Source: Pomphorhynchus laevis
Taxonomy: Eukaryota > Acanthocephala > Palaeacanthocephala > Echinorhynchida > Pomphorhynchidae
DNA length: 64,000 bases
Assembly (NCBI GenBank): GCA_012934845.2
Contig: WNNJ02003451.1
Span: 148,424 to 212,423, forward strand
Reading direction: 5' to 3'
Of the stretch, positions 13,063 through 24,100 are shown in pieces. The translations under genes were made by a program, and so were the position numbers. The notes beneath the pieces were generated by a model. That model worked only from the letters and a program-made list of their open reading frames with translations, was not told the DNA's origin and ran no database searches. Each line of letters starts with the position of its first letter. The stretch's first letter is position 1.

Positions 13063-13212
13063 AAAAGATGGGACTATAATAATGCAAAGATGGGACTATT
13101 ATAATGCAAAGAGGGGACTAATAATGCAAAGCGGGGATTATAATAATGCATGGAGGGGACTATAATAATGCAAAGAGGTGAGTATAATAATGCATGGAGG
13201 GTACTATAATAA
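13063..13212. repeat. ~24-bp tandem repeat inside the PLE remnants
   Basis: Six to seven copies of a unit close to ATAATAATGCAAAGAGGGGAC occur with single-base differences; some units have GCATGG instead of GCAAAG. The reverse strand is open through it but the frame only translates the repeat. It ends at a TAGCATAGCAGG word that resembles the PLE tail module. Confidence 0.75.
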
Positions 13213-14339
13213 TTACTGTAGCATAGCAGGTTTTTCTTTTCTTGATGATGATATTGGTTGCTATTGAAATATTGAATAATCCATTGGTTTTCGATTTTCT
13301 TTTGTTTCTGTAAATTAACATTTACTAAATTCGTCAAAAATCTGAATTTTGATAAAATAAATGAACATATTTGTAACCATTATCCAGAATTAATTGAAAA
13401 TTGTGAATGAAGAAAAATGATATGAAAGGTTATAATAAAAACAATAAAAATATAAGTTACAATTCGTTATATAATGACTTAAATGCTTACTTTGGTAAGC
13501 TGATTAAAAGTAAAAGCTTAAATACATCAAAAATTATAATTTGTAAAGATTATATATTTGATAAAATTAAAAATAAAATGAAAATAGCAAACAATTATAA
13601 AAGGAAAGATCAAATTAATAAAGATATGTATACAAAACTTACTAAATTAAAAAATATAAAATTGTATTAATAAAATCCTTAAATATTTTGATAAATCAAA
13701 ATTATTTAAAAGTATGGACATCTATATTTAGACAAGTAAAGGTGTTTCAATAGGAGGTAATAATAGCCCAATTATAGCTGATTTGTTTTTAAGCTTTATA
13801 GAATATGAATTTGTTCATCACTATGTAAAAAATAAATCTAAATTATATAAAAATATTAAATATATGTTTCGATACATTGATGATATATTGTATTTAATTC
13901 TAATAATTCTTATTTAAGAAGCGAACAAATTTATCCAGAAAGCCTTATTCTTAATAAAAACAATATTAATGATAAAGAAGATATATATCTAGATATGAAC
14001 AATAAATTAACATCAATTAAAACTACTTTAAATTTATATCGTAAAAAAGTTATAAAAATAAATATATATAATAACAACTATTGATAAAGCTAGTAATAAC
14101 TTTGTCTTTATATGCAAAAAACTTTATTATGATATACTAATGAAAGATGTTAATTCTAATGATTTAAATGTAAATCCAACATATGAACGTAGTGAGTTGA
14201 GTTTAGAAACAATTATTACAAGACACTGTTCAATAATGGATAAAAAGGATACAAATGTTGAATCAGATAATAAAACTATATCTATATTATATTGGAATCT
14301 AAAAAGCGCAATTCAAAATATATTGTAGGGTAAGTTAGT

Positions 14340-15615
14340 TTAGAAACAATTATTACAAATCATATTTTTTACTTGGAATAAAGTATTTTATTCCAATAAA
14401 GTTATTTTTTATTTGTTATTTGTTAGAAATAAACTTAATTTATTTTCCTTGAAATGTTTCTTCTGTATTTTCCTTTTGTTATTTAATTCTGATCTGATCG
14501 ATTATGTACACAACGTTTTTAAAAGATCTGCTCTCACCAACATATCGTTATTCGCATTAAGAACATTCTGTCAAAAATATTACTCCTAGTTTTTTGCACC
14601 CTTTGTGGGCTTGTAAGCACATAGTCTGTGTGCATTTGCCACATTAAAAAGACTTTACTTTTTTACTCCAGTTTTGTATATATGCTTTTAAATGTCTACG
14701 TGCTTATCATTATTTCGTAACTTTTTGAATTTTGGTCTTAAGCATAATTTTGATCACGAATTATTTTCATTGTTCTCTATTCGTATCGACATGAATTTTA
14801 AGTAAACCTTGACATTTCTAGGGCATAGACAGGCCTTATAAAGGCCCATATAATAGACCCTAGCTGTTTAACTATTATTAGAATAACATATCATGGGTTT
14901 TATATCCTTTAATCCTTTAATTGTATGCATTTTTTTGTCTTAGGGTAATTTGCGCACAGGAGGTGAAACGGCAATACTACTCATGGTTATATCCAGGTCA
15001 CGGTAGTATACGGTAAAGGTGTAAGAAGGATTTTTCAAAATTTTGTTCGTGTTGCAAATTTTGCATCTTCTAAGTGCCTCGTTATATTTCGCTCTCTCTA
15101 TATGTGAGCATGAAAACTTTTTGCATATATATAATTTTGCACATTCCTTTCTTTATGATAAATATCTGTTTGCCATTTGTTTCTATGTTCTCGGTAGATT
15201 GTCGTTTCCAAGTTTGTTTATAATAGTATTAAATGAAGAATACTGTAGTTATTCAATATGTCCGTAAATTAAATCAGATTATCTATACCATGTGTCCATG
15301 CATAATATATCATCATATATCTTATCTGGCACAATATGTGGGTACAGCAGTGTTGTCTGTTTGCTTCCATATATCAGAATTGAAGGAAAACAAATTGTTC
15401 TCGAGGCCGGTTTCTAAAACTTTGTTGAAACATCAATATTTTCATTACTTCAATGTGCATATGTTCCTTTCACCAGTTCACCGCTTGAGTAGTTGATATA
15501 GAAGTGTATCGTTGTTCAACGTCAAATATATCACTTAGATATGATTGTGTTTTTTAATCAGTAGTAAAAGTTTCTGTCCCATGTACTTCGAAATATATTC
15601 TCGATCGGTTATTCA
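14340..15615. other. Gene-free stretch
   Basis: AT-rich sequence with short frames at 15,043-15,267 and 15,233-15,496 that show no domain, no good start context and no codon signature. I see no RNA gene or clear transposon here. Confidence 0.45.
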
Positions 15616-15620
15616 CAATT

Positions 15621-16050
15621 CGTTATTTAATACCTAAAATCATTCATCACCCATTGCGTCATCCCCAATCTTATCATCAACAATTTAAGGATGTGAGAAA
15701 ATAACTTTGCGCTTTTCTGTCTCTTTCTTAAATCAATTCTTCTGCAGAAATCATAGGATATACCTTCTGAATAAGAGAATTTTCTATATAACCCTACGAC
15801 GATACAAGCCAATTCGTTATTTAATACCTAAAATCAACATCACCCATTGCGTCATCCCCAATCTTATCATCGACAATTTAAGCATATGAGAAAACAACTT
15901 CTTTGCGCTTTTCTGGCTCTTTTTCTTGAATCAATTCTTCTGCAGGAATCATAAGATATACCTTCTGAATAAGAGAATTTGCTATATAACCCTACGACTG
16001 ATAAAGCCTGTCCGTTATTTAATACCTAAAATCATTCATTACCCATTGCT
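15621..16050. repeat. Tandem duplication, ~196-bp unit, about 2.2 copies
   Basis: Units begin with CGTTATTTAATACCTAAAAT at 15,621, 15,815 and 16,013 (spacing 194 and 198 bp). Units share long stretches, for example TTTCTTAAATCAATTCTTCTGCAG and the TATAACCCTACGA word, with scattered substitutions. The open frames across it are repeat artefacts. It lies about 0.9 kb upstream of the receptor gene. Confidence 0.8.
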
Positions 16051-16218
16051 TCCTATGACTATAGGAACTGTAAAATATCATCCGCTATGTAGCAGATGGT
16101 TTACAAAATTCTTCCATATCAAATATGAATGTATAACAATGACTGATCTGTCATTAAAGTCTATCCTCATCTAAAAGATTCTCTTTGCATATACGTTATA
16201 TTGAGGTGATTTATGTGT

Positions 16219-16302
16219 AAAGTATAAATAAATTACCTTGAATCAGTATATGCTATATTTTATAGCATATACTGATTATACTTCAAGTATTTATTATACT
16301 TC
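16219..16302. repeat. Near-perfect hairpin (MITE-like or cruciform)
   Basis: Two 17-bp arms, AATCAGTATATGCTATA and its exact complement TATAGCATATACTGATT, flank a 3-base loop (16,241-16,277). Less perfect pairing extends outward to AAGTATAAATA... and ...TTATACTT, giving arms of about 40 bp. This could be a tiny foldback transposon or a cruciform-forming site. Confidence 0.7.
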
Positions 16303-16662
16303 TTAATTAACTTACATCTAACATTTTTTATATAATAATATAGTATTCATTTTACATTTGTATAGGCACTACGTATTCTTGATTTAAAATTAGCGTCAGA
16401 AAATTCTAAAAATTTCAATTGTCATGTAGAAATAAAAATTATACAAGTGAAACAATATTAATTTGATATAAAGTAGGATAAAAAATCGTAATTGTTGGCA
16501 TCGTGAAAATCATGCAAATACTTAAATTTTATACTTTGATATTCCTAACTTATGAAAATATTGCTCAACTAGGTTTTCTCGGTGATCGTCTTTCAACATA
16601 TTAAATTAAAATAAGTTTACGCGTTGTTTTTGTTTCCAGGCGTAAACTTTTTAATATTATTA

Positions 16663-16865
16663 CGGTTTACATTGATCGTTTTAACGTACATACTCGAAAG
16701 GCGTAATTACTAAGACGACCTATCACGGTTTACATTGAATATAATTAATCGTTTTAACGTACATACTCGAAAGGCGTAATTACTAAGAAGACCTATCACG
16801 GTTTACATTGAATATAACTAATCGTTTTAACGTACATACTCGAAAGGCGTAATTACTAAGAAGAC
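16663..16865. promoter_or_regulatory. Three-copy ~70-bp tandem repeat just upstream of the receptor gene
   Basis: Each unit has CGGTTTACATTGA, then ATCGTTTTAACGTACATACT, CGAAAGGCGTAATTACTAAG and a GACCT end. Copies start at about 16,663, 16,727 and 16,799, and the last ends some 60 bp before the ATG. A TATA-like word (TTATATAG) lies at about 16,885. Repeated, nearly unchanged blocks in a promoter position suggest a cluster of protein-binding sites, though a neutral tandem duplication is possible. Confidence 0.5.
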
Positions 16866-16925
16866 CTTTAAAACGCTTCTTAGTTATATAGATGTAGTTG
16901 ACTGAAGTACTAATTTTGCTGCTTT

Positions 16926-17795
16926 ATGAAAATGACAGTTAATAGCTTAGAACTTTATGATGATTTGTTTGGGAACAATTCCGATCTTTCAACAAAGATA
17001 CTGTTCCCAATAACTTATGCTATTTGCTTTGTGTCATTATGTATACACACATTCATCGTTGTCGTATTGCTAAATTCCAAAATACAAAAGAATCCTGTCT
17101 TATTCTGGATAATGCAATACTCTATAACGGATATAATGTTTGCTTTGAATTTTATGATCAATGTTTTTATGCACAATTTTACAAATTTTTCTTCAATATC
17201 TTTAAGTAAATACTTTTTCCTATTTGACTGTATCCTCTTAAAATTAAATTATTTTATTGAAATATCGTTAACGGCCGTACAAAACATATTGCTATTGATG
17301 ATAGCAGTGACTAGGTATTTCTGCGTTTGTTACGGCCGATCAAACTATCCAAAGATAAGACACACCCTTTGCGCTGCTATTTATTGCCTTTCGATGAGCT
17401 TTCTTGCCACAACACCTATCGACAATTGTATATTGGGATATTGTAGATCCACAACGATTATTCTAATGGTCACATTCATACTATGTCCTTTGTGTGCAAA
17501 CATATACTTTATCTGGAATGTATTTCAGCATATAGAAAAATCCGAAAAAAAGTCAACAAAGATTTATGGACTTCGAAATCATAAAATAATAATAAAAAGA
17601 CTTTTACTTATTTACATAACATGGGCAATATTCTGGTTACCATCTGTTATCAAAATTATATATCCAATTCGGATAAAACTATTAAATCGTTTAGCTTTAC
17701 TAGGTATGTCGATAAGCTCGTTCGTGGATTCAATCATTGTGACCGGACTTGATAAACATGCACTTAAACTGATTATCAACAGCTTAGAAAAATAG
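16926..17795 (+). CDS. Seven-helix receptor, rhodopsin-like, intronless
   Basis: A 289-residue membrane protein with seven hydrophobic segments: TM1 about 27-49, TM2 58-82, TM3 96-130, TM4 146-161, TM5 175-199, TM6 222-246, TM7 252-275. Family marks are TM2 Asp69, a TM3-end TRY (129-131) for DRY, Cys102 with Cys168/Cys173 for the extracellular disulphide, and FWLP (236-239) for the TM6 CWxP. NPxxY is replaced by DSIIV (268-272), and the TM1 Asn is not evident. The N-terminus is short with a glycosylation sequon at Asn17. The third inner loop is short and Lys-rich. This fits a divergent lineage-specific class A receptor acting through G proteins at the plasma membrane; the ligand is unknown. 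The single exon is uninterrupted and the start is the first in-frame ATG. Confidence 0.8.
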   Translation: MKMTVNSLELYDDLFGNNSDLSTKILFPITYAICFVSLCIHTFIVVVLLNSKIQKNPVLFWIMQYSITDIMFALNFMINVFMHNFTNFSSISLSKYFFLFDCILLKLNYFIEISLTAVQNILLLMIAVTRYFCVCYGRSNYPKIRHTLCAAIYCLSMSFLATTPIDNCILGYCRSTTIILMVTFILCPLCANIYFIWNVFQHIEKSEKKSTKIYGLRNHKIIIKRLLLIYITWAIFWLPSVIKIIYPIRIKLLNRLALLGMSISSFVDSIIVTGLDKHALKLIINSLEK

Positions 17796-17979
17796 AGAGT
17801 GGCACAATTTTACCAGTAATTTTTAGTTTATTTGACAATTTAGTTATTTAATTTACTTTTTTTCGACAATTTTAATATCGGTGTATTAATGACTTTATTT
17901 TCCAATTACTTATAAGCTCTACGAATGTCTATGTCACTGTTTTTAATCAGAGAAACAAATTTCTGGTCATAAAGTTATA

Positions 17980-17985
17980 ATAAAA
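17980..17985 (+). terminator. Likely poly(A) signal of the receptor gene
   Basis: AATAAA lies 185 bp after the receptor stop codon in otherwise AT-rich sequence. In such composition a chance match is possible. Confidence 0.4.
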
Positions 17986-18499
17986 ACAAGATTGATACAT
18001 TCTTTGTTATTGTAAGCAAGATAAAAATTAGATCAAACACACTTTTGATAATATATTCATTATTTTTTATATTTAAAAAATAGTAAATTAATATAATATA
18101 AAATTTATTAATATAAAATAATAATATTTATTATTTAACTAAAAAGGCTTAATTCAAAAGATAGTCAATTTCATAATGCACCTACAAAATTTTTTTTGTC
18201 GTTATTACTAAATTTATAAAAATGGATAAGATTTGCATTAGCAGAGATATCGCCAATGCACATTAAAGTAGCACGTTCTCGATTGGATTGTCCAGATACT
18301 TGTAAAAAAACAAACTCAATTTAATTTCCAAACAGCATTGACAATATTTTGTGTTTAAAATATTATTTAATTATTAAATTATTTTATAATAATTTAATAA
18401 TAGTTGTATTATAATAGTCTATATTTTATTAATATTTCCATTTTAATAGAATGATAATTTCATTTTATATTCGTATATTTTCGGATTTGCAGCGCATAA

Positions 18500-18622
18500 T
18501 TACATTTTTATAGTCGGATAATTTCATTTTATATTTGTATATTTTCATTTTTATAGTCGTATAATTTCATTTTTATAGTCGCATAATTTCATTTTTATAG
18601 TCGTATAATTTCTTAAATAAAC
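18500..18622. repeat. ~24-bp tandem repeat
   Basis: About five units of CATTTTTATAGTCGTATAATTT with small changes (GTCGGA, GTCGCA). The region around it, 18,000-18,700, is AT-rich and holds no gene I can support. Confidence 0.75.
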
Positions 18623-18904
18623 TCGTATATTTATGGAGAATAAGGAGGGAGAAAAATAGATTTTTATTTTGCGCCATAGTTTCTACTTCATTTGTCTTGT
18701 GTCTATTTTACGTGGCAACATTTTTTCTTATGAGATGGTAATGTAAGTTTATTCTGTGATACAAAATTATAAAGATCTATAGACTTAAAACTGCATGACC
18801 AACAAGTAGTCATAAGAGAAACATAAAATGGTAGCAATGTCAACAAGTGAGACCTCTCTTTACAAAATACCGAAAAGAATTCAACAATATCCTTTATAGG
18901 TGGG

Positions 18905-19240
18905 TGATTCCCTAGCTGGATCACTTTTTTCATGCTGCCACTTGCAATAAATGTTTTTAATTTAACTTAATTGCATCTGTGAGCTGAAATTCTTCTTAGT
19001 GTGGCACGACATTATCCTAACAGATATTGTTCCTATTCTTGATAGAAGAAGGACGATACTAATCAGCCTGGGTGGGTCTCATCAGCTGCTGACCCAGACC
19101 TACATTTCACGTTTCGACCTTATTATCTGCTTTCTCCGTACACTGGTGCTGATCGGATTCGAACTTAGGACGTATTGTATAATTGTGTTGTAATTGTATC
19201 GCAATTCAACGCTACATCCACTAAGGTGGCTGCTCCAGTG
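18905..19240 (-). mobile_element. tRNA-derived SINE, copy 1
   Basis: On the minus strand it begins with a tRNA-like head: an A-box-like CCTTAGTGGATGTAGCG (about 19,230-19,210) and a B box AGTTCGAATCCG (about 19,167-19,156). A shared body follows (TCGAAACGTGAAATGTAGG, then a hairpin CTGGGTC...GACCC around AGCAGCTGATGA), and the element ends near 18,915 with a CATTTATTGCAAGTGGCAGC tail. Two more copies follow in the same orientation. The internal pol III boxes mark it as a SINE. Its LINE or PLE partner is unknown. Confidence 0.72.
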
Positions 19241-19254
19241 GTGTAGATATACAT

Positions 19255-19291
19255 TTATGTATATTACTTTTGTTATAAAAGTAATATACAT
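19255..19291. repeat. Short perfect hairpin
   Basis: TATGTATATTACTTTT and its complement AAAAGTAATATACATA flank a 5-base loop. It sits between SINE copies 1 and 2, in a run of (ACTTTTATT)-type simple repeat reaching to about 19,390. Confidence 0.7.
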
Positions 19292-19424
19292 AAATTACTT
19301 TTATGTATATTACTTTTATTACTTTTAATAAAAGTAATAAAGTTACTTTTATTACTTTTATTATATTTTATTATTTTTATTTTTTTTTTAATTTCATATT
19401 TATTTTATATTTATTCTAGTTATG

Positions 19425-19648
19425 ACACAATATTATCCATACAGGTATTGTTCCTATTCTTGATACAGCAGGACGCTACTAATCAGTCTGGGTGGGTCTA
19501 ATCAGCTGCTGACCCCGACCTACATTTCACGTTTCAATCCTTATTATTTGCTCACTCTTTACACCGGTTCTGATCGTCTTTGAACTCAGGACGTCTGTAT
19601 CTTGATTCAACGCTGCATTTACTTGGCTGGCTGCTCCATTGGTGAATA
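19425..19648 (-). mobile_element. tRNA-derived SINE, copy 2
   Basis: Same head and body as copy 1 on the minus strand. The A-box region is GCCAAGTAAATGCAGCG (about 19,637-19,621), the B box is damaged (GAGTTCAAAGACG), and the body is GAAACGTGAAATGTAGG followed by the hairpin loop CAGCAGCTGATTA. The 3' part beyond about 19,425 is missing. Confidence 0.7.
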
Positions 19649-19727
19649 TATCACATTTCGGTATATTACTTTCGGTAGGGGATCGTATTCTAACGATCTA
19701 GTTGAAACTTACATTAGGAGTGTAATC

Positions 19728-19965
19728 CGCTAGCCGGATCACTGTTTTTGATGCTGCCACTTGCAATGAATGTTTTTAATTTGAATGCATATGTGAGATG
19801 ATATTCTTCTGATGGTGACTTGACATTATCCTCACAAGTATTGTTTCTATTCTTGATACAGCAGGACGCTACTAATCAGTCTGGGTGGGCCTCATCAGCT
19901 GCTGACCCACTGGTGCTGATCAGATTCGAACTCAAGACGTCTCTATCACGCTACCAATGTTATTC
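19728..19965 (-). mobile_element. tRNA-derived SINE, copy 3 (internally deleted)
   Basis: Shares the 3' tail (TTGCAAGTGGCAGCATC) and the body of copy 1, but the segment between the B box and the hairpin, including GAAACGTGAAATG, has been lost. The B box (GAGTTCGAATCTG) is intact. It provides a third view of the family's conserved and variable parts. Confidence 0.65.
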
Positions 19966-20153
19966 TTCAAATAATTTTGAAGAAAGCCGATATCATTACA
20001 TATTGTTGCAATTCTTAAAATTTCATTATTTAATGTATTATATTTTATATTATATGGTATGCATGAATGCTCATGCAAAAATATGTTTCTTGTAAATTTA
20101 AATATGTCATCTTTACGATATAAATTAAAAGTAGTTTTAATCAGGTAGATAAA

Positions 20154-20565
20154 TTAATTTAATAATTTATGTATTATCCACCCATAAAATGGATTTTTAC
20201 GTAATTTTGGATTCCAATATAATATATGTATAGTTTTATTATCTGATTCTACCTTTATACCATTTTTATCCATTATAGAACAGTGACTTGTAATAATTGT
20301 TTCAAAACTCAACTCATTACGTTCATATGTTGGATTTACATTTAAATCATTAGAATGAACCTCTTTCATTAGTATATCATAATAAAGCTTTTTGCATATG
20401 AAGACAAAGTTATTACTAGCTTTATCAATAGTTGTTATTATATAGTTATCCTTTAATTTAGTAAGTTCTGTATACATTTCTTTATTAATTTTATCTTTCC
20501 TTTTATAATTATTTGTTATTTTCATTTTATTTTTAATTTTATCAAATATATAATCTTTCCAATAA
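20154..20565 (-). mobile_element. Permuted-type PLE fragment (pre-RT and first RT block)
   Basis: An open frame on the minus strand reads DKIKNKMKITNNYKRKDKIN, then NYIITTIDKASNNFVFICKK, YDILMKEVHSNDLN and HILYWNPKLRKNP. It matches the plus copies at 12.5-14.3 kb and 50.0-50.4 kb almost residue for residue. The fragment stops at the start of RT block 1. Confidence 0.8.
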
Positions 20566-20997
20566 TTAATAATTGTATATTTTATTTTTATCGAAAATAA
20601 AAATAATTTGATTTTATAAAATCAAATTATGTGACAATACGATTTATAATATTTCCCAATAATATTTCCCATGTATTACTATTTTTAGCGATTTGACATG
20701 TTATGGCAATTGTACTTTAGAAAATTAATAATTTTATAATATTTTTAATTTAAAATATTAATGTTATATTATTAATGTTATTTAATATTATTGTTGTCGT
20801 TTGTATGTTGATTGTGTTATTGCAACGTTAGTTTAGAATACGAGTAATAAAATTAGAGTATACGATGAAACGTATGTCGTGACAAATATTATATCAATAT
20901 AAAAGCAATACCTTTTATAAAAGCAATATTACGGTCTTTAGTAAAAATAATATTGATGAACAAAAGACATAACAATTTAAGAATGATTCATTGTAAT

Positions 20998-21196
20998 TCA
21001 CGAGTAAATATTGTCATTTGTAGCGTAAGTTTTATCTTCAGATATAACCAATTCAAGTGATCCGCTTACAGCCACTAGCTCCGACGCCTCATATTCGTTT
21101 AGGTCCAATTTAGTTAGATCTTTTATCATGAATTTTTGCAAAACAACGCATGATAAGCAATCGCCAAGAACATTGAGAGATGTACGTACACGATCA
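20998..21196 (-). CDS. SLC1A-like gene, exon 8 (TM8 and C-terminus)
   Basis: After acceptor TTATTTAG the frame reads DRVRTSLNVLGDCLSCVVLQKF, the TM8 substrate and sodium site, then an acidic tail and TGA at 21000-20998. The split Leu codon CT/T agrees with exon 7. Small residues that follow Asp in most relatives (GA) are SC here. Confidence 0.87.
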
Positions 21197-24100
21197 CTAA
21201 ATAATTTATAAGCGGCACATCCTTTAGAATCGAATTTAAATTTATTTTGTTATCAATTCTCGTTAAAATAGATCTTTAATGTAATTGTCATTATAAGTAG
21301 CTTATCGATTATAATATAATACTAAGGAAAGAAGACATTATTAATGATATTTCGATAACTACTGTTAGCATCTTCAGAAAGGTAATTTTCTGAAGATGCT
21401 AACAGAAGTTATCGAAATATCAAAAATAATTTCCTCATTTCTTTGATCCAGCTCTAATAATTATTAAAAAAATTATTTATTATTTAATAATATGCATTTA
21501 ATAATGCAGTATATTATTATACCGATGACTCGATTATAACAAATTATCGATTAAATAAGTTAATGAATTTAAAGAAGTTATAAAAAATGGATGAGAAAAA
21601 TTTTATAGGAATTTCTTTATTTTGATAGGATTGATAGACAATTATCAGTGAACAACTAACTACTTTGTCTAACATTAATTGATGGACGATTAATGTGTTC
21701 AATAACCGAATTCTGTTTGTATTAAAATAATTAATTAAAATAATTAAATCATTTAATTATTTGTTATTTAAATTCTATTAAAAATAAAGGGTTTAATAAA
21801 TAATATTTAAGGGTTTCAAAATTTAGATTTAATATTTCGCTAGGCTGATTTTGACGATTGTCTGTTACTCAATGTTACGGTTATGGCTCGGATATTGTGA
21901 GATAAACGCTTCATGATGTGAAGGATACTATATTATTGAAAACGTAGACGTACTATTGATATCTCATGTGGATTTCGCTTTGAAATTGTATACGAATTTA
22001 TGGATGCAACATTTTAGGCATTTTATCATTTTCGGTATCAACAAGCGAACTATCATTTTATAAAAGAAAACAAAATATAATTTTGACTGCAAAATATCAT
22101 CGAATCTTTATATTTTCCCAAAATGTGTGAATATATACTTTATAGTAATTGCTATATAAGTTATAGCTGTATAGTAAAGAATAAGCTTAGATTTAAAGTA
22201 AAGTAGATTTGCCTTAACACAAATGTAATTGTGCTGGTTAGACACCGTTATCACGGATTATTCTCAAAATACAAAAATGCAATTAAAAGTAAATAAATAA
22301 ACAGAAAAAACATATAAATTGTATAAAATCTTAAATAATTATTTATTATTTATCTTTATAATATTTATTAATATTAATTATACAATAAAATATGAATAAA
22401 CAAACTTTAATTTATTGTTAAGAGGTGTCTTTAATTGTCATTTAATTGTAAATCGAAAGAAGATTTACTATACGATTTGTTATTATTTATTATACAATTT
22501 AGATTTAATATTTCGATGGTACGTGGGCACACCATCACCGAAATTGTATCTTCGCCGTATTTAAAATGTAATGACAATTTAATTGTTAACGATATTTAAT
22601 GGCTTAAACAAAATTCGTTATTTCAAAGATATTAAAATAATTAATTTATAAGGAAATTTATCTCATTTTTATGTCATATTAAATGATTAAATGATACGCA
22701 TGAGTTAACAAGTCAACTTTCAAAATTAAGTTTAAACAAAATAACGGTTTTTTTTGTAGTGCGCATAACATGCAAAACGTGAATTACACTCACAGTAGCC
22801 AGTCTGTTGCATATAATATCCCAATTGACTCACTAGGGACTCCGATTACGCCAAGTACCATAACTAAATTAACAATGGCTCCCTGGGGAATTCCTGCTGA
22901 ACTAATTGCAGCTAGTCCTGACATTATTCTAAAGTTAAATAAATGTGTAAGTAAAATAAATAAATTGTTATACCCAGCAACCACAAGTTTTCCCGCATTA
23001 AGTGGAACCCCGTATAACTGAGCAAGAAAAATGGCGGAACACATTTCATAAATGGCAGTACCATCCATATGAACTGTAGCTCCTAAAGGTAAAACAAATC
23101 TTGATATTCGTCGATCAACTTTAGCTTTATCTTCCGCACAGTGAAATGACACAGCTAGTGTAGCACCGCTGCACAAATAAAATAATATTAGTTTTATAAT
23201 TACTTTCCAAACTTACCTAGATGCAGTGGCGAAAGCGGTAACTACCGCTTGAAGGAAATAGTAATAATATTTGAACGGATTTTCTCGTATTATTATGAAA
23301 GTTAATATCGGTATTGCAATAAGTATATGTACCAAGCTGGCGGAGATATCCGCTACTATATATAACCCAAGGCTGGACCACAAACCAACTAGATCGTCGA
23401 TTTCAATCATTTTAGCAAGTAAGAGGAAACATATTCCAATCGGGGAATACCTTTAAAATTAATTAATAAACAGTAACATAAATAATCAAAAGGTTAGTCT
23501 AGAATGTTTTGCGGTGTGTAGGAATTTTAGTCGTATATGTTATTTATTTTTTATTAAAAATTTGAATTTAAAATTTTTAACTGATTCAAGTGATCAATTG
23601 AATTATTAACTAAATAAATATGAATTGGAGTGGGAATTATATGACTATTAGAAAAATAATAAAAAGAGACCCTATAAGAACTCGAATGCTCCATATTCAA
23701 GTTCAAGCGTGGCTGTTCGAGTTTTGGCGTTAAAAACATAAGCGTGATTCCCAATCATAAGTAAGACAAGTGGTTTGCGATTACTGTCTGTGTGGACGTC
23801 GAGTACTCGTGTGTCTTATACTCGAGTGATAGTAGGAATAATATGGTGAATATTCACTACTACCTCCTTGTAGATGCGACCTCTTTGGACGAATAAAGTA
23901 CGAGTTGTGTTTGTGTTTTAAGCAGGGAGTTTGCGTCGTTTACTGTGGGTGTTTGGCATCGTCAGAGTTTTCAATGAACTCAACTTTTGTTCTTTTTTAG
24001 AATAATATACTTTATAATCAAATTTTATCAGATGAAATTCGTCATTAGTATGTATTTGGCCTAATTAATAAACATGAACAAAATCTTCGAAACAATAGAA

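Larger units (their letters stand above)
11250..14335 (+). mobile_element. Decayed Penelope-like element, permuted order (GIY-YIG before RT)
   Basis: Pieces run in one direction. A Cys-rich linker and GIY-YIG nuclease come first (about 11,280-11,805), then a Lys-rich connector (11,783-12,145), the stretch with CNCKSL and FDKINEHIC (about 12,280-12,330), pre-RT segments (12,440-12,720 and again 13,480-13,670), and the RT core with the GG(N)NSP box and FRYIDDI (about 13,755-13,895). A further pre-RT/RT piece follows at 14,060-14,330. Canonical Penelope has GIY-YIG after the RT; here it comes first, as in the Hydra/Naiad/Chlamys group. The copy is disordered, with duplicated segments and an inserted minisatellite, so it may be two or more overlapping insertions. 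It is not functional. Confidence 0.72.

Noticed and set aside
13074-13337. 87-residue minus frame rich in HYY/SP repeats
   Set aside because: It only translates the 24-bp tandem repeat at 13,063-13,212.
15043-16174. Several 60-87 residue plus frames upstream of the receptor gene
   Set aside because: They follow AT-rich DNA and the ~196-bp tandem duplication, which gives repeated near-identical peptides; no domain or splice logic.
19074-19112. Canonical hammerhead in the 19-kb SINE
   Set aside because: Both core boxes are present but in permuted order, stem I cannot form next to the boxes, and the covarying outer hairpin would compete with that fold. Kept only as a speculative finding.
22770-23456. 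Plus-strand frames over the transporter exons
   Set aside because: They are the reverse strand of exons 5-7, whose minus reading matches the SLC1A family throughout.
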